A stretch of DNA of 64,000 nucleotides, taken from Streptomyces sp. TLI_235. GTDB lineage: Bacteria > Actinomycetota > Actinomycetes > Streptomycetales > Streptomycetaceae. The notes beneath the pieces are model-generated. The model ran no database searches, was not told the origin of the DNA, and saw nothing but the letters and a program-made list of their open reading frames with translations. The stretch lies in assembly GCA_002300355.1 (NCBI GenBank), contig NSGV01000001.1, forward strand, positions 1,736,001 through 1,800,000, given 5' to 3'. Made by a program: the position numbers and the translations under genes. Shown one piece after another: positions 16,815 through 24,515 of the stretch (the stretch's first letter is position 1; each line of letters starts with the position of its first letter).

Positions 16815-18440
16815 TCAGGGGCGGACCCGGACGGTGGTGAGGTCGAGGAACCACGACTGCGGCTGGACGAGGCCCTCGACCTTGGGCGAGAGCGCCCGCG
16901 GGTTGCGGTCGTTGACCACGAACAGCCAGGGCGCGTCCTGGGTCACCAGGGAGAGCGCCTTGCGGTGGTCGGCCTGCCGCTTCGGCTGGTCCGGCGAGCC
17001 GGACGCGGTCGCGAGCAGCGTGTCGACCTGCGGGTTGGCGTAGTGACCCGTCCAGAACGGGCTCTTGGAGCCGATGAACAGCGGCAACAGCGCCTCGGAC
17101 TGGAACAGCGTGGTGGACTGCGCGATCGCGTCGGACCCCAGGGCGACCTGGCCCTTCGCCTCGGCACTGATCAGGGTGGACCAGTCCGTGGTGCGCAGCT
17201 CCACCTTGATGCCGACGGCGGCGAGGTCGCGCTGGATCGCCTCGGAGATCGGCACCGGCAGCAGGTTGCCGGAGCCGCCCGTCGGTACAGTCACCGAGGT
17301 GGCGAAGCCGCCGGCGAGACCGGCCTCGGCGAGCAACTGCTTGGCCTTGGCGGGGTCGTAGGAGTACACGTCGCCGGCCGGGTCGTAGGCGGCGGTGGCG
17401 CGGGGCGCGGCCTGGAACGCCGGGTCCGCGGTGCCGTGCAGCAGCTTCTCGGCGATCGCCCTGCGGTCGATCGCGTAGTTGGCGGCCCGCCGCACCCGCG
17501 GGTCGTTCCACGGCGCCTTGGCGGTGTCCAGGATCCAGTACCAGAGGTGGTCGTAGCTGTTGGTGGCGATCCGCACCCCGTCGGCCTTGAGACTGTCGAT
17601 GTCGTCCGGGTTCGGGTACTCGATCCAGTTGACGCCGCCGGAGCGCAGCGCGGCGGTGCGGGCGGCGGCGTCCGGCAGGGACTTGACGATCAGCCGGTCG
17701 AGTTTGGGGGCGCCGCGCCAGTACGACCTGTTGGCGACGAGTTCGATCTCCTTGCCCTCGCTCTGCGAGGCGAACGTGAACGGGCCGGTGCCGACCGGGT
17801 GCTGGGAGAAGTTCGCCGAGCCGGTCTTCTTGACGGCGGTCGGGCTGGCGATCAGCACGTGCGTCAGGTCCTCCGGGAAGTGGCCGTTGGGCTCCTTGGT
17901 GACGAGTTCGACGTGGTCGGCGTCGGTCTTCCGGTAGGAGACGACGTCGCCGGCGTACTCCTTCGCCGCGGCGCCGAGCGCGTCGGTGAACTCGGGGCTC
18001 TGCTTGTTCAGGTAGCGGTCGAGGTTGAAGACGACGGCGTCCGCGTCGAAGAGGGTGCCGTCCTGGAAGCTGACGCCCTTACGGAGGGCGAAGGTCCAGG
18101 TCTTCGCGTCCGCGGCGACCTGCCAGGACTCGGCCAGGGCACCGGTGACCACGGGCGGCCGGTCGGTGTCCTTCAGCAGCTCGTAGCGGGTGAGGCCCTC
18201 GTAGATCTGGAAGCTGACGAGGCGCTTGCCCTCGAATCCGGCGCCGCCGATCACGGTGTCCGGGTTGGGCAGTTTGCCGGTGGCGCCGATCACCAGGGTG
18301 CCGCCGCGGCCGCCGGAGCCGGCCGCGTCACCCGCGCCCGCGGTGGTGCCGGAGGCGCAGCCGGCGGCCGCGAACAGGACGGCGGCGGCCGCCAGTGCGC
18401 CGGATCTGGAGCGGGGAGCGTGCGTGTGACTGTTCGTCAT
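16815..18440 (-). CDS. ABC transporter solute-binding lipoprotein (SBP_bac_5)
   Basis: 541-residue extracellular binding protein of the oligopeptide/nickel/opine class. The signal peptide ends in a lipobox (LFAAAGC, Cys at about residue 28), so it is lipid-anchored. After a Gly/Ala linker the family core begins with GATGKLPNPDTVIGG. Further family patterns are LAESWQVAADAKTWTFALRK with FQDGTLFDADAVVFNLDR (residues ~120-160) and the typical RRAANYAIDRRAIAE segment (about residue 323). It lies 73 bp downstream of the second ATPase gene. Gene order permease-permease-ATPase-ATPase-binding protein is complete, so this is a full importer. The ligand may be a peptide, a glycoside or a sulfonated compound; the monooxygenases downstream argue for something that is oxidised after uptake. 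Confidence 0.92.
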   Translation of the reverse strand: MTNSHTHAPRSRSGALAAAAVLFAAAGCASGTTAGAGDAAGSGGRGGTLVIGATGKLPNPDTVIGGAGFEGKRLVSFQIYEGLTRYELLKDTDRPPVVTGALAESWQVAADAKTWTFALRKGVSFQDGTLFDADAVVFNLDRYLNKQSPEFTDALGAAAKEYAGDVVSYRKTDADHVELVTKEPNGHFPEDLTHVLIASPTAVKKTGSANFSQHPVGTGPFTFASQSEGKEIELVANRSYWRGAPKLDRLIVKSLPDAAARTAALRSGGVNWIEYPNPDDIDSLKADGVRIATNSYDHLWYWILDTAKAPWNDPRVRRAANYAIDRRAIAEKLLHGTADPAFQAAPRATAAYDPAGDVYSYDPAKAKQLLAEAGLAGGFATSVTVPTGGSGNLLPVPISEAIQRDLAAVGIKVELRTTDWSTLISAEAKGQVALGSDAIAQSTTLFQSEALLPLFIGSKSPFWTGHYANPQVDTLLATASGSPDQPKRQADHRKALSLVTQDAPWLFVVNDRNPRALSPKVEGLVQPQSWFLDLTTVRVRP

Positions 18441-18513
18441 GGTGTTTCCTCGGTCGGTTCGGCGGTGCGGACGGTGCGGGGGACCTCGGGCGGTTCAAGG
18501 GGTGGCGGGCGGT

Positions 18514-19302
18514 TCAGGGGGTGGCGGGGCGGCCGGTGGCGGCTTCCAGCAGGGCCCGGGTGTACGGGTGGGCCGGCGCGGACCACAGCTCGGCGGCCGG
18601 GCCCTCCTCCAGCACCCGGCCGTTCCGCAGCACGAGCACCCGGTGGGCCACGTGCCGGACGACGGCCAGGTCGTGCGAGATGAACAGGTAGGCGAGGCCG
18701 GTGGCCTCCTGGAGCCCGGTCAGCAGGTCGAGCAGGCGGGCCTGCACACTGCGGTCCAGGGCGGACGTCGGCTCGTCGCAGACCACCAGGTCGGGGCCGG
18801 CGGCCAACGCCCGTGCCACCGCCACCCGCTGCACCTGCCCGCCGGACAGCTCCCGCGGGAAGCGGCGGGCCAGAGCCGGATCCAGGCCGACCTGGTGGAA
18901 CAGCGCCGCCACCGCCTCGGGCCGCTCGCGGCGCGGCGTGCCGTGCAGGCGCAGCGCGAAGGCCACCGCCTCGCCCGACCGCAGGGCGGGGTTGAGGGAG
19001 CCGCGCGGATGCTGGGGGACGAACTGGAGCTCGGCGCGGACGGCGCGGCCGCGGCGGCCGCGCAGCCGGGACGGGTCCTGGCCGGCGAAACGGACGGTGC
19101 CGGTGTCCGGGCGGAGCAGGCCGAGGGCGAGCCGGGCGAGAGTGGACTTCCCGGAGCCGGACTCGCCGACCAGGCCGAGGGTCTCCCCGGCGCGGACGGT
19201 GAGGTCGACGCCGTCGAGCGCGAGGCGCGGGCCGAAGTGCTTTGTCACTTTGTCGATGTGGAGCAGCGGGACGGTGCGTGCGGCGTCGGCGGGCCGGGTC
19301 AT
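18514..19302 (-). CDS. ABC importer ATPase (DppF/OppF-like)
   Basis: 262-residue ATP-binding subunit. Walker A is GESGSGKST (about residues 48-56), the Q-loop Gln lies in FVPQHP, the ABC signature is ELSGGQVQRVAVARAL and Walker B ends DLVVCDEPTSALD. The switch His is in FISHDLAVV. The sequence matches the second (F-type) ATPase of oligopeptide importers. The C-terminal oligopeptide-transporter extension is shortened to HPYTRALLEA plus a few residues. The 82-bp gap to the other ATPase gene contains the short palindrome GGCCCCATGGGGGCC, without a convincing promoter. Confidence 0.92.
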   Translation of the reverse strand: MTRPADAARTVPLLHIDKVTKHFGPRLALDGVDLTVRAGETLGLVGESGSGKSTLARLALGLLRPDTGTVRFAGQDPSRLRGRRGRAVRAELQFVPQHPRGSLNPALRSGEAVAFALRLHGTPRRERPEAVAALFHQVGLDPALARRFPRELSGGQVQRVAVARALAAGPDLVVCDEPTSALDRSVQARLLDLLTGLQEATGLAYLFISHDLAVVRHVAHRVLVLRNGRVLEEGPAAELWSAPAHPYTRALLEAATGRPATP

Positions 19303-19384
19303 CGGGCCACCGTCCCGGGGATGCCCCCACCCGCGAGGGAAGGCCCCATGGGGGCCGGGCTTCTCCTGGTGGCGGTGGTGGCGG

Positions 19385-20164
19385 TCATCGGGGCGCTCCC
19401 GGGTCGGCGGCGACCAGGGTCGCGGTGAAGGTGTGGGCGGGGTCGTCGAGGACGCGGGTGGCGGGGCCGCGTTCGACGACGCGGCCGGCCTGCATGACGG
19501 CGACCTCGCCGCCGATCCGGCGGGCGGCCGCCAGGTCGTGGGTGACGAGCAGCAGGGCGATGCCGCAGTCGGTGCGGAGGGTGCCGAAGAGGTCGAGGAT
19601 GCGGCTGCGGACGAGGGCGTCCAGGGCGGTGGTCGGTTCGTCGGCGATGAGCAGTTCGGGGCCGCAGGAGACGGCGACGGCGATCGCGGCGCGTTGGCGG
19701 AGACCGCCGGAGAGTTCGTGCGGGTGGGCGCGGGCGACCCGTTCGGGGTCGGGGACGCCGGCGGTGGCGAGCAGTCGGAGGGCGTCGGCGAGGGCGGCCC
19801 GGCGGGAGTCGGCGGCCTTGTGGCGGCGCAGCACCTCGGTGATCTGCGGGCCGATCCGGCGCAGCGGGTCGAGGACGGCGGCAGGGTCCTGCGGGACGTA
19901 GCCGATGCGGCGGCCGCGGATCCGGCCGAGGGCGCGTTCGTCGAGGCCGAGCAGGTCGGTGCCGGCGAGCCGGATGCGTCCGGTGACGGCGGCGCCGCGG
20001 CCGGGCAGGCCGAGGATGCTGCGGGCGACGGTGGTCTTGCCGCTGCCGGATTCGCCGAGCAGGACGAGGGCGCCGCCGGCGGCGAGGTCGAGGGTGACGC
20101 CGTCGGCGGCCCGGACGCCGCCGGGGTGGGTGACGGTGAGGTCGTCGACGCGGAGCAGGCTCAT
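19385..20164 (-). CDS. ABC importer ATPase (DppD/OppD-like)
   Basis: 259-residue ATP-binding subunit and partner of the F-type ATPase. Walker A is GESGSGKTT (about residue 36), the signature is ELSGGLRQRAAIAVAV (Gln replaced by Leu in LSGGQ, as is common in D-type subunits), and Walker B is ELLIADEPTTALD. The ATG at 20164 overlaps the permease stop codon as ATGA and aligns with family starts, whereas the reading frame upstream to 20332 is antisense-like filler. It lacks the long C-terminal 4Fe-4S extension of some OppD proteins. Translation is coupled to the permease, as expected for stoichiometric assembly. Confidence 0.92.
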   Translation of the reverse strand: MSLLRVDDLTVTHPGGVRAADGVTLDLAAGGALVLLGESGSGKTTVARSILGLPGRGAAVTGRIRLAGTDLLGLDERALGRIRGRRIGYVPQDPAAVLDPLRRIGPQITEVLRRHKAADSRRAALADALRLLATAGVPDPERVARAHPHELSGGLRQRAAIAVAVSCGPELLIADEPTTALDALVRSRILDLFGTLRTDCGIALLLVTHDLAAARRIGGEVAVMQAGRVVERGPATRVLDDPAHTFTATLVAADPGAPR

Positions 20165-21003
20165 CGGACGGCCTCCGGCAGCAGTGCGCCGCGGTCGCCG
20201 ATGCGCTGCCGCAGCCCCTCCCCCAGGGTGGTGAACACCACCGAGACGGCGAGCACGGCCAGGCCCGGCAGTACCGCGGGCCAGGGGTGGGTGAACAGGG
20301 CGGGCCGCAGTTCGTCGAGCATGGCGCCCCATTCGGGGGTGGGCGGGGTGACGCCCAGCCCGAGGAAGGAGAGCCCGGCGGCGTAGGCGACGGCGAGGCC
20401 GACCAGCGAGGAGGCGTAGACGAGGACAACCGGGGCGACCACCGGGACGACCTGGCGCAGGGCCACGGTGAGCGGGCCGGCGCCGGAGACCCGGGCGGCC
20501 TCCAGGTACTCGGCGGTGCGGATCCGCCGGACCTCGGTGTAGGCGACCCGGGCGACGGCGGGGGTGAGAACCACGGAGAGGGCGAGCAGGGTCGCGCCGA
20601 GGCCGGGCCTCAGCAGGGTGGCGACGGCGATCGCCAGCAGCACGCCGGGGAAGGCGTACAGCACGTCGAGGGTGCGCAGCAGGGCCTGTTCGAGGATCCG
20701 CCCGCCGAGGCCGGCCGTGATGCCGAGCAGGGTGCCGGCGGCGGTGGCGGCGGCGACGGGCACCAGGCCGCCGGTGAGCGAGGCCCGGCCGGCCCAGATC
20801 AGCCGGCTGAGCAGGTCGCGGCCCTGGCTGTCGGTGCCGAGCGGGTGGCCGGGGCTGCCGGGGTCGAGGAGGCGGTCCTGCAGGTGGCCGGCGGTCGGGT
20901 CGTACGGGGCGAGCAGTGGTGCGGCGGCGGCGACGAGGACGACGAGCAGCGCGAGTGCGGCGGGGACGGCGACGGCGGGGTCCCGGAGCGGGCTGCGGGC
21001 CAT
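20161..21003 (-). CDS. ABC importer permease (DppC-like)
   Basis: 280-residue inner-membrane subunit. A first helix (ALALLVVLVAAAAPLLAPYDP) is followed by the family's N-terminal motif GHPLGTDSQGRDLLSRLIWAGR. Further helices follow, and the EAA loop that contacts the ATPase is seen as YLEAARVSGAGPLTVALRQV. The C-terminal segment GLSFLGLGVTPPTPEWGAML is diagnostic for the DppC/OppC class. It starts 1 bp after the DppB-like gene ends and overlaps the next ATPase gene. Confidence 0.92.
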   Translation of the reverse strand: MARSPLRDPAVAVPAALALLVVLVAAAAPLLAPYDPTAGHLQDRLLDPGSPGHPLGTDSQGRDLLSRLIWAGRASLTGGLVPVAAATAAGTLLGITAGLGGRILEQALLRTLDVLYAFPGVLLAIAVATLLRPGLGATLLALSVVLTPAVARVAYTEVRRIRTAEYLEAARVSGAGPLTVALRQVVPVVAPVVLVYASSLVGLAVAYAAGLSFLGLGVTPPTPEWGAMLDELRPALFTHPWPAVLPGLAVLAVSVVFTTLGEGLRQRIGDRGALLPEAVR

Positions 21004-21004
21004 C

Positions 21005-21949
21005 TCAGGTCCTCGTCCGCGGGTCGATGGCGGCGTGCGCGGTGTCGACGACGAGGTTGACGCCGACGAAGCCGGTGGCGACGACCAGCACCCCGCCCTG
21101 GACGAGCGGCAGGTCGCGGGCGGCGAGCGCGTCGTACAGCAGCCGGCCGAGGCCGGGCCAGGCGAACAGGGTCTCCACGAAGACCACCCCCTCCAGCAGG
21201 TAGGCGAGTTGCAGGCCGCCGATGGCGAGCAGGGCGGGCGAGGCGTTGTGCACGCAGTGCCGCAGGACGGCGGCCCGGGAGAGGCCGCGGGCGCGCAGTC
21301 CGTCGGCGAGGTCGCCGGCGAGGACGGTGCCGAGGGCGGCGCGGAAGACCCGGGCGGTGAGACCGAGCGGGACGAGGGCGGCGGCGACGGCGGGCAGCAC
21401 CAGGTGCCGGGCGAGGTCGGCGGCGCCGCCGTCGCCGAACACGTCGTGGGTGCCGCCGGCGGGCAGCCAGCGCAGCCGGACGGCGACCACGGCGATCAGC
21501 ACCAGCGCCACCGAGTACTGCGGGGCGGAGACCGCGAGGGTGGAGGCGGCGCCGGAGAGCCGGCCGAGCGGGCCACGCGGCCGGAGCGCGCCGAGGGCGC
21601 CGAGCAGGACGCCGCCGACGAGGACGAGCAGGAAGGCGGCGGCGGTGAGGGTCAGGGTCTGGCCGATCGCGGGGAGCAGCAGCCGGCCGACCGGCCGCTG
21701 GTCGGCGATCGAGGTGCCGAGGTCGCCGGTGAGGGCGTGCCGCAGCCAGGAGAGGTACTGGACGGGCAGCGGGCGGTCCAGGCCGAGGCGGGCGGTGAGT
21801 TCGGCGCGGGCCTCGGGGGGTGCGCCGGGGCCGAGGAAGGCGGCCACCGGGTCGCCGGGGACGAGGGCGACGGTGGCGAAGACCACGACGGTGACGCCGA
21901 GCAGGGTCGGGACGGCCAGCAGCAGGCGGCGGAGCAGGAATCCGGTCAC
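21005..21949 (-). CDS. ABC importer permease (DppB-like)
   Basis: 314-residue permease and first gene of the importer operon. It begins FLLRRLLLAVPTLLGVTVVV, the usual DppB start, with FLGPGAPPEARAELTARLGL and LDRPLPVQYLSWLRHALTGD in the first loop. The cytoplasmic coupling loop contains LRARGLSRAAVLRHCVHNA, and FVETLFAWPGLGRLLYDAL matches the conserved late segment. The GTG start has GGAGGG upstream. The promoter must lie in 21950-22200, between this gene and the divergent leaderless ORF/LuxR region, but no clean -35/-10 pair is visible on this strand. Confidence 0.92.
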   Translation of the reverse strand: MTGFLLRRLLLAVPTLLGVTVVVFATVALVPGDPVAAFLGPGAPPEARAELTARLGLDRPLPVQYLSWLRHALTGDLGTSIADQRPVGRLLLPAIGQTLTLTAAAFLLVLVGGVLLGALGALRPRGPLGRLSGAASTLAVSAPQYSVALVLIAVVAVRLRWLPAGGTHDVFGDGGAADLARHLVLPAVAAALVPLGLTARVFRAALGTVLAGDLADGLRARGLSRAAVLRHCVHNASPALLAIGGLQLAYLLEGVVFVETLFAWPGLGRLLYDALAARDLPLVQGGVLVVATGFVGVNLVVDTAHAAIDPRTRT

Positions 21950-22205
21950 CCGCCGGCCCTCCGGGGCGGGGCGCCGGGCGGGACGGCGGGCGGGCTGGGC
22001 ATGGCGGGTGTCCTTCCGGGCGGTTCGAGGGTGCGGCCGGTCCCGCGGCCTGGGCCTGCGGTGTTCGCTGTGACGAAGGTTGCGGTCGGGCGGAGCGGAC
22101 AGCCAGTCAGGAGTTCATGCTGATACCGCCGGTCATAGGAGCCGGTGCCGTGACGGGTGGGACTCCGTTTGCCGCTGCCCCGCCCGGCAGGGGCCCGTCC
22201 TGTCC

Positions 22206-22235
22206 TTGACCTGCTGCGAGAGCCGGACCTAGGGT
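22206..22235 (+). promoter_or_regulatory. sigma70-type promoter driving a leaderless ORF
   Basis: TTGACC (22206-22211) is followed after 18 bases by TAGGGT (22230-22235), close to the HrdB consensus. The ATG of the 32-codon ORF begins six bases after the -10 box, at the expected transcription start, so the message would be leaderless. This is probably also the promoter for the LuxR gene downstream. Confidence 0.55.
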
Positions 22236-22241
22236 GCTCAT

Positions 22242-22340
22242 ATGGCTTATCGGCGGACCGACTTCACCCATGTCGGGATCGGCGGCTCGTGGCACCGCAG
22301 GTGCTTCGACGAGCTGTGTCCGCGCCGCGTCCCGCGCTGA
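22242..22340 (+). CDS. 32-residue leaderless small ORF, possible leader peptide
   Basis: An ATG at the predicted transcription start opens a 32-codon frame: MAYRRTDFTHVGIGGSWHRR, then CFDELCPRRVPR, then TGA. It has two cysteines four residues apart, many arginines, a tryptophan and two histidines, and no membrane helix. Lack of a ribosome binding site fits leaderless translation, common in actinobacteria. It lies 209 bp upstream of the LuxR gene; the gap contains a GC-rich inverted repeat (22428-22445), so a leader-peptide or attenuation role is plausible. A structural or toxin peptide, or chance, are alternatives. A second very short frame (22506-22562, 18 codons, MPYRTDSPSDQGGSRWQH) overlaps the LuxR start and loosely resembles it. 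Confidence 0.4.
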   Translation: MAYRRTDFTHVGIGGSWHRRCFDELCPRRVPR

Positions 22341-22549
22341 CCGCCCGGCGACCGCCCGCCGCCCGGCCGGCGCCCCTCCTCCTTCCGGGATCCGCCCCCG
22401 CCCGCCGTCTCCGCCTGCCCGGAGTCGGCCGCCGCGGTCGGCGGCTCCCCGCCGTTGTGCCGCGCCCGTCCGGCCGGCCCGCCACCTCCGAGGGGACGCA
22501 CCGCCATGCCGTACCGCACCGACTCGCCCTCCGACCAGGGGGGTTCGCG

Positions 22550-23455
22550 ATGGCAACACTGACCCAGCTGGCCGTGCCGACCGGGCCGCGCAACTGCCGG
22601 CACCCGGTCCGCCGGACCCCGCGCGCTGCGGCCGCCGCACCGGTGGACACGCTGCACGCCGAGATCGACAATCCGCTCGACCTGCTGGCCGGCCACCAGT
22701 TGCTCGCCGATCCCGCCCCGGAGCCGCCGGGCAGACCGGGCACGGCGGCCGCCGGCTGCCCCTGCGGCCACCCGATGTGCCCGGGTGACGGCCACCGGCC
22801 GGACACCGTCCGGGTGTTCCTGGTGGAGCGGCACCCGGTGGCCGCGGCCGGGCTGCGCTCGGTGCTGTCCACGGTGCCCGGGCTGACGGTGGCCGGCTCG
22901 GCCGCCGACCCGCTGCGCGCGCTGCCCGCGGTCCGGCGGGTCCGCCCGGACGTGCTGCTGCTGGGCCGCGGCGGCGGCCTCGGCGAGGACCTGGCGGCGG
23001 TGGCGGCGCTGCGCGGGCCGGACGGTGCGCCGGACGCGCGGGTGCTGCTGCTGCGGCGGGCGGAGTCCACCGCCGAGGCGAGCCGGATCCTGCTGGCCGG
23101 CGCCAGTGGTTGCTTCCCGCTCGACCTGCCCGAGGAGCGGATCATCTCTGCCGTCCAACTCGCCGCCGCGGGCGGCTCGGTGTTCCTCCCGGCGCCGCCC
23201 GCGGCCCGCAGCCACGCCGCCTGGCCGCCCGGGCAGCCGGCCGAGCCCCCGCCGCAGCAGGTCGGGCTGACCGCACGGGAGCGGGAGGTCCTCGCCAAGC
23301 TCGCGCTCGGGCTGAGCAACGCCGAGATAGGGCGCGAACTCGCCCTCGCGGAGGCCACCGTGAAGAAGCACCTGACGCAGGCGATGCGCAAGACCGGCCA
23401 CTCCGACCGGCTGCGCGCCGCGCTGTACGCGCACCGGCACGGCCTGGCCGGCTGA
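22550..23455 (+). CDS. orphan LuxR/NarL-type regulator with degenerate receiver
   Basis: 301-residue DNA-binding protein. The N-terminal ~85 residues are unusual and contain a Cys/His cluster, GCPCGHPMCPGDGH. Residues ~87-205 fold like a NarL-type receiver, but the phosphorylation machinery is lost. The acidic pair is replaced (VERHP for VDDHP). The phosphoacceptor Asp is Gly (RPDVLLLGRGGGLG). The conserved Thr and Lys positions are Arg and Leu (LLLRRAES, CFPLDL). The C-terminal LuxR helix-turn-helix (about residues 239-300) is intact: LTAREREVLAKLALGLSNAE and EATVKKHLTQAMRKTG. No histidine kinase is adjacent. The ATG follows GGGGGG. It lies just upstream of the five-gene operon at 23727-29176 on the same strand and is its likely regulator, probably controlled by abundance or a ligand rather than phosphorylation. 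Confidence 0.85.
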   Translation: MATLTQLAVPTGPRNCRHPVRRTPRAAAAAPVDTLHAEIDNPLDLLAGHQLLADPAPEPPGRPGTAAAGCPCGHPMCPGDGHRPDTVRVFLVERHPVAAAGLRSVLSTVPGLTVAGSAADPLRALPAVRRVRPDVLLLGRGGGLGEDLAAVAALRGPDGAPDARVLLLRRAESTAEASRILLAGASGCFPLDLPEERIISAVQLAAAGGSVFLPAPPAARSHAAWPPGQPAEPPPQQVGLTAREREVLAKLALGLSNAEIGRELALAEATVKKHLTQAMRKTGHSDRLRAALYAHRHGLAG

Positions 23456-23474
23456 GCACCCGCCGCACCACCGC

Positions 23475-23513
23475 CCGGAGGGCGGGTCCCGTCGCACGGG
23501 GCCCGCCCTCCGG
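23475..23513 (+). terminator. strong hairpin terminator after the LuxR gene
   Basis: Inverted repeat CCGGAGGGCGGG ... CCCGCCCTCCGG with further CCC/GGG pairing around the loop GTCGCAC. It begins 20 bases after the luxR stop codon and has no T-tract, as usual in streptomycetes. It separates the regulator transcript from the operon downstream. Confidence 0.7.
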
Positions 23514-23520
23514 CGCGTCC

Positions 23521-23567
23521 GGGGACGACGGGCGACCGGTCGACGGACGCGGGGACGAAGGGCGACC
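23521..23567. repeat. 17-bp direct repeat upstream of the biosynthetic-like operon
   Basis: GGGGACGACGGGCGACC (23521-23537) recurs as GGGGACGAAGGGCGACC (23551-23567), one mismatch, with a 30-bp period (about three helical turns). It lies 50-100 bp upstream of the putative promoter at 23623-23650, a position suited to an activator binding side by side. Confidence 0.5.
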
Positions 23568-23622
23568 TTCGGAGCACATCGACGCCGCCGATCGTCGCCC
23601 GGGGCGGCTCCGTTCGGGGCTT

Positions 23623-23650
23623 CTGACGGCACGTCGGCGCTTCGTAGCGT
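23623..23650 (+). promoter_or_regulatory. possible promoter of the five-gene operon
   Basis: CTGACG (23623-23628), a 16-base spacer and TAGCGT (23645-23650) form a weak sigma70-like promoter. A transcript would begin near 23657, about 70 bases before the first gene. The weak boxes and the direct repeat upstream suggest a need for an activator. Confidence 0.35.
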
Positions 23651-23726
23651 GGCGACGAGCGAGGCGGAGCCCGAAGGCCGCCACGCCCCCACGTCTCAGG
23701 CCACGTCCGGCCGAAGGGAGAGCCCG

Positions 23727-24515
23727 ATGGGCGACGCGTCCGACGGCACCATCGCACACACCGGCGACCGGGCCGGCCCGGCACCGGCGCATCCGCCCGC
23801 CACCACGGCCGTCCTGGCCGCGCACCGGGACGGCGGCCACCGGCCCGAACCGCAGCGCTCGCCGTACCGGTCGATGCCGGACGCCGAACGCTCCGCCCTG
23901 TGGCGCCGCCGCCTGCACGAGGCCGAGGCCGGGCTCACCCGGTACCTGGTCTCCCGCGGCGACGAGGTGCAACTGGCCGACTGGTTCGCCCTGCAGGCGG
24001 AGATCTTCGCCGACCTGCCCGACCCGGCCACCGCGCCCGCCGCCGAGTGGCAGCGGGTCTTCTTCCGCGGGCAGGCGCTGATGGAGCGCTTCCTGGTCGC
24101 CCGGTACGGCGAGCAGGTGCTGGCGGACTGGGCACGGTCCAACGCCGAGGTGCACCGCGAGGTGGAACCCGACCTCGGCCGGGGCGCCGCCGACCCGATC
24201 CACCGGATCGCCCGGCAGGCCGAACTCTACGGCTCCGACTACGAGTTCGACGAAGACGAGCCGCCCGGCGCGGACCGCGCGGCGCTGACCATCACGCACT
24301 GCGCGATCTGGGACTACCGGGAGAAGGCCCGCCGCGGCGGCGTCCGGCTCACCCTCGCCTCCCCGTGCACCTACTGCACCGAGGCGCTGTCCGCGAACAT
24401 CCGCGCCAAGGGCTACCGCCCCGCGCACCGGCTGCGCAGCGGCCCCACCGGCCACGGCTGCCGCTGGGAGGCCGCCCGCCCCGACCAGCAGACCGACGAA
24501 ACCCGGGAGTCCTGA
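23727..24515 (+). CDS. ATC-hydrolase-like protein, first gene of coupled operon
   Basis: 262-residue cytoplasmic protein. The first ~45 residues are low-complexity; a helical middle part (RSALWRRRLHEAEAGLTRYL, then AEWQRVFFRGQALMERFLVA) follows. The C-terminal ~75 residues hold a cysteine motif, CTYC near residue 214 and a late Cys in GPTGHGCRWE, preceded by ITHCAIWDYREKARRGG. This layout resembles proteins of the L-2-amino-thiazoline-4-carboxylate (ATC) hydrolase family, which share such a C-terminal Cys pattern and are often found in natural-product clusters. The match is by pattern only. The ATG has GGGAG seven bases upstream, and the stop overlaps the next start (TGATG). It may process a sulfur- or nitrogen-containing ring, or bind the pathway substrate. 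Confidence 0.6.
   Translation: MGDASDGTIAHTGDRAGPAPAHPPATTAVLAAHRDGGHRPEPQRSPYRSMPDAERSALWRRRLHEAEAGLTRYLVSRGDEVQLADWFALQAEIFADLPDPATAPAAEWQRVFFRGQALMERFLVARYGEQVLADWARSNAEVHREVEPDLGRGAADPIHRIARQAELYGSDYEFDEDEPPGADRAALTITHCAIWDYREKARRGGVRLTLASPCTYCTEALSANIRAKGYRPAHRLRSGPTGHGCRWEAARPDQQTDETRES

Noticed and set aside
19303..19384. Palindrome GGCCCCATGGGGGCC between the two ATPase genes as a promoter or operator
   Set aside because: It is short and GC-rich, has no nearby -35/-10 boxes and sits inside a co-directional operon.
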